Assembly: GCA_030386875.1 (NCBI GenBank) | Contig: CM059571.1 | Coordinates: 30,312,355 to 30,376,354 of the forward strand | DNA length: 64,000 nt | Direction: 5' to 3' | Source: Morinoia aosen | Lineage: Eukaryota; Arthropoda; Malacostraca; Amphipoda; Talitridae | Shown: positions 55,584 to 64,000 of the stretch, in pieces | Numbering within the stretch: the stretch's first letter is position 1 | Layout: each line of letters starts with the position of its first letter | The notes under the pieces: model-generated | The model's input: only the letters and a program-made list of their open reading frames with translations | Database searches by the model: none | What the model was told of the DNA's origin: nothing | Position numbers and translations under genes: made by a program

Positions 55584-56966
55584 TTGAAACCTAACCTTAA
55601 TGACATGCAGTCTTCCTATCCATTGAGATTAGGTATTGCGTAATTTTCTTTTTTTTAAATTTTCATTTGTGTTCATAATATATTACTTACTGATTGTCTT
55701 TATTGCCGGTCTTAATTTGTCATTTCTTGTACTTCAGACTATAGCTGATGATGATCTAGATGATAGAATCGTCCTAATTTTTAATAGATATGTATTTTCA
55801 ATCTATTGTCTTCGCTATAACCTTCATTTTAAAGCTTTGCCGTGTGGTGCAACCTAGTCTAATTACATGTATAATGATGATGTATTATGATATACGAACG
55901 TATTTTGACTTTCACTATGTATTAATCAAAGGATTAATAAAATACCCTTCCACTAATCCAAGCACTTTGAAGCCTCGTAAATAGAATGAAATTTTACTTA
56001 CCTACAAATCAGTTCGTCAGTGAAAGATATTCACGAGGTTACACTGTAGACCAAAACTTGATTTGCATGCACAAGATGCAATATTTACAAAATTTTTATG
56101 GTCTATTTATTTCATGGCAATTACGAAAATTTAACTGAACTCATCGCCTCAGAATAACATTCATACCTTGTGTGACACGTGTTTATTTATTTGAATAATG
56201 CACTTGATAACCACTTTCTGTTGTTTTATTGGTTCCTAATTCGCTGATTATTCGATGGAGAATTCAGTTTCAAGACAAACATTTCACCGATTTTATTTTT
56301 TTACCACCATGCAGTCTTGATGGGATTTATCCCAGAAGGGTTTCTCTCCTGTTCAACGTTGTAGTCTTCGCAAAATGAAGACATTCCCTGCAGAAGATTA
56401 CGGCCTCACGCTCCCAGTATCGGGGTAGTCCCAAACTTCTCCGCAGTCGATGATTAAAGTTACACCTACACTTAGTTACGGTCACTATAGTATGAAACGC
56501 TTCTCAGGCCTCCTGCGTGTAGAGGGACGTTGCAGGCTCTGAATGTGCTCTTATGAGTTAAGGTGTGTGCAGGGTACGTGAGATTTGTTGCCGACACACT
56601 GCACTACCGCCTCAAATTGTGTATGAGAAACTAGGTAAAATTTGAGTGATTACTTCGGCTTTTTCACAACCCTAAACTTGTATATTAGGCAATTTTTTAG
56701 TTGAAATTGGGCATAGAAGTCACCCATTGTCAATTCAGTAAACCTGCCTCATGTCAAGTGCTCAAATTTGAAAACTTAACCCGAAATCACAGCAAGTACT
56801 GTAGCCAAGTGAACTGGAACCAACAAAGGTTGATGTCGAGTCAAGGAGATCTTGATGCTTGTGAATTCGTTTTAATATACGTGGATATCTCTACATCAGC
56901 CGACTTGAAGCGCTTGCTCTAAACCTGAATATGTCATTATATATCAAGAAGGTTAGTCAGTAATCC

Positions 56967-57206
56967 TCAACAGCATTCTAAATTATGAGAGCAGAGTGTT
57001 GATTTGGTTTTCTTGAAAGTAAGATTGTCATAATTTACATAACAATTTTGTGCATTGGCATTTTGTGCATTTTTGTTTGTACCCAAATGCATTTCGTGCG
57101 TTTGCACTACTGAAATTTGAAGAGTCAACTTCAAAACACTGTTCGCACAACAATGCAACGAAGGAATGAGCAATAGAAACAACAGGCTACTCACAACAAA
57201 ATTCAT
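56967..57206 (-). CDS. Small signal-peptide ORF, unrecognised
   Basis: 79 codons from ATG at 57206. The first 20 residues (MNFVVSSLLFLLLIPSLHCC) form a convincing signal sequence; the rest is Asn-rich with a C-terminal CSHNLECC. It is single-exon with no recognised domain. It may be chance or an exon of a secreted peptide. Confidence 0.25.
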   Translation of the reverse strand: MNFVVSSLLFLLLIPSLHCCANSVLKLTLQISVVQTHEMHLGTNKNAQNANAQNCYVNYDNLTFKKTKSTLCSHNLECC

Positions 57207-57412
57207 CGCTCAAAAACACACGAATTAAGCGAGTTTTGACTATGATAAAAATCAAACCTAGGACCATGAAGAAAATAATTTTATCTATTTCTCAAGTTTT
57301 ATTAAGTCCCATTCAAATTACATCCATGAATAGTCTACGTACTATCTATCATGGATGGATGACTGTCATGGATGTTACTGGAATTATGTGGAGTTCTACT
57401 GGCGCTTTACTC

Positions 57413-57861
57413 TTAATTTTTCTCTTGACTTGATGTGTTTCTCTTCAAAAATGGTTTCCAGTTCCCGGAACAACCGAAATTCACAAGCACCATGGCTTTA
57501 GAGTAGGAAGGCTGTCGAACAAGTGAAGTGTAGTTTCTAGTCAAATAAGCTTGAATCAGTTGGGCTAAATGAGCGAGATCTTTGTCCGTGCGGAGTTGCC
57601 AGTTATTCGACGTTAACATTTTCACTCGTTTTCGTTGCGCTGCACCACGTGTTTACTCCTATTTTTTAATAATTTCTTCTTTATTGCTGTATGGCAGGCT
57701 TTTGTAGCTGCTCGACGAACGTTCAGTGAGAATTCCTGACTTCTAATATGCCTGAAAGCATGCCATACCGTAGCTTGTTCTCTGGGGAGGTTTGTTCTAG
57801 ATGGAAGCGGTTGTACCACTTCTTCATTCGGATTATCCCCAAAGCTTGCTATGCACTTCAC
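57413..57861 (-). pseudogene. Degenerate mariner-like transposase fragment
   Basis: Minus-strand sequence NWQLRTDKDLAHLAQLI, then YTSLVRQPSYSKAMVLVNFG and LKRN aligns by position with the HHDNAPAH...PPYSPDLAPCDFW region of mariner transposases. Key aspartates are partly lost and the upstream part is in another frame. It is an old relic. Confidence 0.5.
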
Positions 57862-57976
57862 AAGTTCTTCGTTGCAAGAAATTACCTCATGACAAGTCGT
57901 GAAGTCATCTTGTTACTCTTTCATGAGTAACTGTGGGCTTGCTTCAGGATAAAATTAAATCAATGATGATACTTTT

Positions 57977-59320
57977 TTAAGGAGACCGTCCCAGGCCCTT
58001 GCCAGATTCTGTCGATTACATGGTCATTTTGCATGTTTTTGTTGTAAAAGGACCCTTAGCTAGTAGACTATTCGTTCCTAAAATTTTATGGCGCTACGGA
58101 CAATAATTCCCCCCCCCCCCCCCCCCGGGGGGGGTAAGGCGACCAAACTTTTTCAATTTTTCCGATTTTGACCCCACATAAAAAGAAAACAAATAGGAAA
58201 TGGAAAAAAAACTCAATTTGAGTTTGTTAGAAATGTTTCAAGGATTCCAAAACTGTCTTTGCTTTTGTTCTAGCATCAAAACTGAAGGAGGAGTTCCATT
58301 TTGAAATATCAAAATAAATGAAAAGCACCCAAAATATTCCATTTTTTCCCGATTTTGACCCCATATAAAAAGAGAACAAATAGGAAATGGAAAAAAAAAT
58401 CAATTGGAGTTTGTTAGAAATGTTCCAAGGATTCTAAAACGGTCTTTGCTTTTGCTCTATCATCAAAACTGAAGGAGGAGTTCCATTATGAAATATCAAT
58501 ATTAGTGAAATGTCAATATCTGAAAACCAATATGTCAAATTTTTGCAAAATCTAAGGCCTGAATCAATAAAATGAAGGGAATCAATTGTGTTTCTTTTCA
58601 AAGGTTACATATCATAGTCAAATTTTATAAGAATCAGACTGAAAAAAAAAATCATTTTGTTGAAAAAAAAATTTTTTTTTTTTTTTTCGAAATCACAATT
58701 CACACTTTGAATATGAAGTTATGTATGGAAATTATCAAAATAAAAATAAAAACTGCATTCAATTACATCAATTGGTCATTATATTACACTTCAACACACA
58801 ATTTTATTTTTTGCTTATACCCAACACTTTGAATTTTCAACATTCATCCTGGGACTAGTTCACGAGTTTTGATGCTAGAACAAATCCAAAGACAGGTTTA
58901 GAATCCTTGAAACATTTCTAACAAACTCAAATTCGGCTTTTTTTCAAATTCGAATTCTTTGAAAAAATATATAGCTCTAAACCCAAAAAAATGTTGCTGA
59001 TTTTTGAAATATCAAAAAATTTTGAAAAAATAGAAAAAATTTGAATTTCAAAAAAACCTGAATTTGAGTTTGTTAGAAATGTTCCAAGGGTTCTAAAACT
59101 GTCTTTGTTTTTGTTCTACCATCAAAACTGAAGGAGGAGTTCCAATCTGAAATTTCAATAAAAATATACCAAAAACACATTTTTCGTCAAAAAAAAAAGT
59201 AAGGCCTAAATCGAAAAAATGACAGGAGTAAAAAAGGTTTACTTTTACAAAATACATATACTGGCCAACTTTCAAACGAATCGGACTAAAAAAGTTGAAA
59301 AAGTGGGACGGCCTCCTTAA
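57977..59320. mobile_element. Non-autonomous TTAA element, 1336 bp, with internal repeats
   Basis: TTAA at 57977-57980 and 59317-59320 flank inverted ends GGAGACCGTCCCA / TGGGACGGCCTCC. Inside, a roughly 100-bp unit (TTGTTAGAAATGTTTCAAGG...AGGAGGAGTTCCA) occurs directly at 58213, 58400 and 59060, and inverted at about 58866-58940. Two of the direct copies sit within a 187-bp tandem duplication. There is no transposase. TTAA duplications are typical of piggyBac-type insertion. Confidence 0.75.
58109..58134. repeat. C18-G8 homopolymer block
   Basis: Eighteen C directly followed by eight G, inside the TTAA element. It is self-complementary and prone to sequencing or assembly error. Confidence 0.9.
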
Positions 59321-59964
59321 ATCTGTTTCATCGTGTTATATCGTTTAATTCTTTTGTTTAATTGCAATATGGATGTGAATACTTTCAAAACATTTCAAAA
59401 TCAAAAAGTTGTTGTTTTACTAAAAATGGTTTTAACTTTCTAGAACAAAGCTCTCGTCTTTTTCTACGTATTACATTATTACGAATTGGGGAACGCTTCA
59501 TGCAATTAAACGATGCCTCATGTTTGCGACATTAAATGCTACGATACGTAATTCAAAGAAGCAATTGAAAAATTACTACATCTGACTCTAACGATCAATA
59601 ATGTAGAAGTTGAACAATCTGTATTTGTAAAAATTTTGCAATTGGTTTGATCATAAAATGTTCTTTAAACGTCATGTAGAGAAAACTAGTGACAGAATTA
59701 ACTGAACCATGATTTTTTTCATGGTATAAAAACGTACGCCAGACGAAAAATTATATTTATTAGCCATTCATTCTTGAGTGTTTTCAGGTCGAAAATGCTC
59801 GGGATTTTTTTAATATACTTTTTAGAAGCAGAATATTATTTTGGCCAATCTTTTGGTATTTATTACCAAACTGTGTTTCTTGATAACTTAGACCATTCGT
59901 GACATTGTAATTGGAAGTAGGTTGAGTAAACTGACTTATTTACTCTACGATCTTGTCAAATCGA

Positions 59965-60772
59965 AGGACAGCGTCCCCTTCCGGATTTTTTTTATTGTTT
60001 AACCTAGAGCAATGAAATTTGGTTCCTCAATAGTTCGTCTCCTCTGAAAATATGCAATTTTCTTTAAAGAAAAAGAGATATTCATAGAAAACGGAGTTTG
60101 AGGTCGGGTTTCTAAATCCATCTCCTCCTACAGTTTTTTAAGCTACAGTGATGATTTTGGTATCATTAGATGCAAAATATTGTTTAAATTACAGGGTGTG
60201 AACCAAAACTCTCGAAAGTTGTAATCGAAATTAATAAAAATTCGAGATACCATTTTTGTGGGGGAAAACTTTTATTTGTGACGTTACAACTTTCGATCAT
60301 GACAAATATCAAAGTAACTCTTTACAACCTATAATCTACACGCTTTTTCGCATCCAATGATACCGAAGTCATCACTGTGGCTTGGAAACTGTAGAAGGAG
60401 ATGCATTTTGAAACTCCATATTCCGAACCTCCCAAACAGGCAAAACAGGGAATTATAAACAATCTAAATTTTTCTTCGTTATTATTTGTGGGGTCAGCTA
60501 GGACCCTTGAAATCATTACACAGTAATAAATAGACATACAAGATGACATAGCAATGTCGCACAGTAAAGAAAGAGCCATTGGGGAGGTGTAACATGATAA
60601 AATACCACTTCCCCCTCCCTTTCCCCCACTCTTCAAACCCCCGTAACGGGCGAAAGAGCGAACGTACGAACTTCATTTTTTCACAAGATTTTCTGACCTC
60701 TTTCATCTCCTATAGCAGCTAAAATCTATTTTCCCCCAAAATTTCCAATTTCTGGGGGGACGCTCTCCTTAA
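59965..60772. mobile_element. Second inverted-repeat element with related ends
   Basis: Ends AAGGACAGCGTCCCC (about 59964) and GGGGACGCTCTCCTTAA (60756-60772) are inverted and resemble the ends of the neighbouring TTAA element. Internal arms 60120-60172 and 60350-60401 pair (TCTCCTCCTACAG / CTGTAGAAGGAGA and beyond), as do words around 60210 and 60285. It is a foldback MITE-like element with no transposase. Confidence 0.6.
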
Positions 60773-61787
60773 TAAGGCGATTTTTTGAGTAAGAAAAAAG
60801 AACCAAAGAATAGGCCGAATTTGCCTTCATGGGTTTTCAAGCTTCTTAGTCATAAGATTTTTATCGACGTGGCATGAATGGTCTTCTTAATAGATTGCTA
60901 AGATTCATGGCTGTCCAAGGGGTTCAGGTAACGGATATTCGACTTGGGTGAACCGGTGATAAAAAAAATTGAGGCTTTACAATTTAATAGTATTCTACAC
61001 ATTGGAGGAAATTTCGTACTGAGTATATACGAGAGGCTAGACAAAAATACAAATGAATATAAAATAAAGTAAATTTGGACACCCGGTGTGGGGACTCACT
61101 GATCGCTCGAATGGATCAGCTGTTACTGCAGGTCTTAAATGAATTTATGCCTTCAGTCGACAATATACCTCTATAAACCGCTGAAGTTGTTATTGAATAT
61201 TCGAGTACATATCACAAATCAGTATAAGCGCATGCTTATCTCGAAACATAAAAGGTAACAGTCGCACATAAATACACAATAGGGCAATGGTTGACGATGA
61301 GGAAAGGAAATAATGGCAGATTTTAAAACTTGGATGCGCGGCTTTATCCGGTGAGTCTTATTAATCAAGTGATTGACGAGTTCGTTGTTGTAGCTTGCGT
61401 GCGTGTGTGTGTAAATCCCAATATAACTATTGGAACTACCATGACATGAGCGTTTCATAGAGGGAGGTGAGCTAATTTCTTCCGACGTGGCAGGCGTACC
61501 AAAAAACTTCGTGATACTCGAACGAACCTCAGCACGGAGGTATAAAATATTTTCAAGAAAAACTAGCTTATCCTTCACTCAGCTGATCAAATGAGAATTA
61601 GCTGATCGATGTTTGTTGTAGCAGTCATTACTCATTTAGCTCATTTTTATATCTAAACTTAACAAGTCGATATTTTTCAATATTGAAATTAATTTTTCCT
61701 CAGCGACTATAAATTCTACAAATTTAATGTACGATAATTCATTTTTGTATTCACAGATAATACATTCATGACTGAATCCTTTTCCAG

Positions 61788-63806
61788 ACTTCAATAATGA
61801 AGCAACGCAGTCTGATGATCCCCGTCCTGTACAAATAATCCGGGAAAATTACCTCAAGCAGCCCTCGACTCAGCCTTACGCCCTTGTTTTAACGATGGAT
61901 CCGTCAGATGGACAAGCAAAAGTGGTTGACCAGTTTTTCAAAAACATGGTAATGGGGACACAAATATGGAGAAAATGAAATGATTATCTGTAGTCTCGTA
62001 AGTTTCTTGAGAACTCAATTCCTCTGTCCCCTAATTTATGAACTTATAGTGTGTCGTGAATGAAATGGTTTCAAGTAACTTCAAGGGACCTGAACATTGA
62101 CGGAAATAGTTTTTGGCACTTCAATATTTTTTGCTGTACGTTTAGTATGAGTGGCTGAGGGTAATGACATTTATTTTGTTAGCTGGTGAGAGTTAACGCA
62201 AAAATTTCAACTCTACAGAGTTTAGTATCACACAAGGATTTTCTTTAGTGAAGTAGGGGGGATCTTTTTGATGCATAAGTCGGCATTCCTGACTTTCACT
62301 TAGAGCGAGTTGTTCAATACTTTCACGAACGTAGTTATTCGTTCAGTGAAGGCAGAGCTTGAGAGTGTGCAGAAGTGTTCTTCCATATCATTCGTTTTAC
62401 TGTCCGTATGATTTGCTAAAATTTCATTCGGAGGTCAAAGTCGTTTTACTATTTTCAAATACATTTCTTAGTTTTATTTCTAACTCCTGTTGCATTACAA
62501 TGAAGTTTATGCCATATTCAATCGACTCCGTTGTTACAGGTGTTAATTAACGCACCATCCCAGCACATTCAAATAGCGCGCTTTATTAAAGCTCCTGTGT
62601 CTGCTTTTTACTCCTTGGTTATAAGCAGCGTGTGTTATTCGCCATTTAGAGTACCCACCACAGGTTTTTTGTTGAAGCGCAAACTAAGTCTCATTGATTC
62701 CGCAGCACAGCTTCTTTGATAATGAATATCCGTGAAAAATGATGCTTCAAATTTAAATTCATGAATATTGTTTAGGTATAAGAACATACAGACATTCCAT
62801 TACCTTAAATTTTTATTTACATAGAAATTAAAAACCTAAGTTTTGGAGAAATTGATTACCTTAAAATTGCTAGGGTATTGGTTTTAAATGCACTTTCCTT
62901 TGATTAAATTCAACTTTGTTACTTTAAAGGCAGTTCTTTCGCAACGAAATGGCGTATTCGTGGAATGTCTGGGGCTACGATGGCGAGTTCTTATCCAACA
63001 CGTTTTGTTTGGAGCGCTTCAGAGGCTGGACGGGCCTTCTCATCGAGCCAGAGCCATCGAATTTCAAGCGACTTCAGTCCAAACACCGCAAAGCCATGAT
63101 ATCGAACTCTTACCTCTCAACCAAGCCCAACCCCAGTGATATGCATAAATTTAACCAATTTATTTATCACAACCAAAAGTTTTATTTAGAGAAAATTTAC
63201 TCTTTGGAACAAGCCGTTGCCGTTAGATGATAGTTTCTGCAGTCCTGGAAGGCAACCTTGACTCTTTCAAAAGGTCATACGGAATTATATTCCACAGAAA
63301 TTTTTGCCATAACTTTGGGGAAAGTATATTTCAACCTATATTGTGTAAATTGTATTCTTAGTTGATGCAGAGGGCTATTTGATTTTATCTTCCCATCATT
63401 GACCTAAAATTCAGCCTACGGTAATATATTTTCCAGGATGTTGTTGAAGGGTATTGAGCATTTTAAAGAAAAATTCAAAAGTTTCATCGAATTTCCCCAT
63501 TGCGATAATTCCAGTATCACTTACTCTTTTGTATCAGTTCATTCTGAGACAGGAATTTTGCGTGAGCAAAATGTTCGACCCACGCAACATTAGCTGGGAC
63601 AGACTGATGGGCAACTTTCAAAGCACTGACTACGAGCAAGTCCAGTGCTTCCCGCTCCACTCCTTTCTTCTGGCCGCCTACCTCACGTCGGTGGACTACT
63701 TTAGTCTCGACGTAGAATGGCAGGAGCTCAACGTACTCAGAACTGTCCCATGGAGTAAGGTGGACATCAAGGCTGGTGGCGAGTACTCTAATGACCTCAG
63801 AATTGG
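61788..63806 (+). CDS. Protein Star-like / FkbM-family gene, internal exons
   Basis: Exon a (61788-61948, acceptor TTTTCCAG, phase 1 in, phase 0 out) encodes FNNEATQSDD...ENYLKQPSTQPYA and MDPSDGQAKVVDQFFKNM. Exon b (from 62930 or 62934 to about 63135) encodes QRNGVFVEC, GYDGEFLSNT, LERFRGWTGLLIE and LSTKPN. Exon c (from 63538 or 63553 to 63806, donor GTAAGT) encodes VQCFPLHSFLLA and SVDYFSLDVE followed by VPWSKVDIK. These are the signature blocks of the Star-like FkbM methyltransferase-fold proteins expanded in crustaceans. Exon b has a one-base frame conflict at G4 62971-62974. The phase between b and c is unresolved, so a small exon may be missed. The first exon with the membrane anchor and the 3' end are not in view. 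Confidence 0.75.
63538..63806 (+). other. Star-like exon c
   Basis: Pyrimidine-rich acceptor CTTTTGTATCAG before 63538, donor GTAAGT at 63807, ending in phase 2. It holds the conserved DYFSLDVE motif; the residue after it is Trp where Gly is usual in the family. A second in-frame acceptor lies 15 nt downstream. Confidence 0.7.
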
Positions 63807-64000
63807 GTAAGTCTACATCCAACGTTAAATAATGCATAGGACAGCCGGCTATGTTATTGCGAAGTCGTTGATTGATATGAGCATTAAGCAAACAAGTAAT
63901 GATGGGCTATAAATTAACTTCTCTCATCCACAGCAGATAATGGGAACTCAAATGGGAATCAGAAGTAAATGAAAATGTTTATAATCTTTCTTGCCAAAGG

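Larger units (their letters stand above)
52665..55827 (+). mobile_element. Penelope-like element with 720-bp inverted arms
   Basis: The left arm 52665-53385 is the reverse complement of the right arm 55109-55827, with modest divergence. Both arms carry the linker, GIY-YIG endonuclease and 3' region of a Penelope-like element. The reverse transcriptase fragment lies between them. Inverted terminal copies of this kind are known for Penelope elements. A second, poly(A)-tailed insert occupies much of the spacer. Confidence 0.85.

Noticed and set aside
1-64000. CRISPR arrays, operons and other prokaryotic systems
   Set aside because: The direct repeats present are minisatellites or LTRs without spacers, and gene structure is spliced and eukaryotic.

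Overview
This is a eukaryotic window, almost certainly from an arthropod and most plausibly a crustacean with long introns (inference). It is AT-rich. Coding exons are short and sit behind GT-AG splice sites whose phases fit together, and most of the rest is transposon-derived. Nothing prokaryotic is present. The transposon set (En/Spm-like, mariner, Tc1, hAT, Gypsy, Penelope) and a protein Star-like FkbM exon set fit a crustacean, but the species cannot be read from the sequence.

0-10 kb: a minus-strand DUF4806-like gene (exons between 7022 and about 1636) lies directly downstream of a minus-strand tnp2/En-Spm-like transposase gene (about 9242-7113). 10-13.6 kb: intergenic, with a 155-bp hairpin element whose ends resemble a lone terminus at 9778-9805. 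13.9-15.3 kb: two minus-strand exons of an unrecognised gene with one membrane segment. 16-18.4 kb: two weak plus-strand candidate exons. 21-51.3 kb: the main host gene, a plus-strand gene with seven coding exons (963 nt, 320 residues). It starts with a signal peptide, then has a PAN/apple-like cysteine region and a CUB-like C-terminal region. Its introns hold a 39-bp minisatellite and a mariner (intron 1), an 11.4-kb Gypsy LTR retrotransposon with AACC target duplication (intron 2), a hAT with 8-bp target duplication (intron 3), and a Tc1-like relic split by a second Gypsy-type element with ATTCT duplication (intron 6). 52.6-55.9 kb: a rearranged Penelope-like element with 720-bp inverted arms, interrupted by a poly(A)-tailed GC-rich insert. 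56.9-60.8 kb: a small signal-peptide ORF, a mariner relic and two TTAA-type inverted-repeat elements. 61.8-63.8 kb: plus-strand exons of a protein Star-like (FkbM) gene continuing beyond the window.

The best leads are the seven-exon secreted-protein gene and the Gypsy element that ends 58 bp before its exon 3. Others are the canonical A AAA AAC frameshift heptamer in that element, the nested Tc1/Gypsy insertion, and a Star-like exon whose frame break could be bypassed by a splice acceptor 4 nt downstream. No clearly new biological system could be demonstrated by reading alone.
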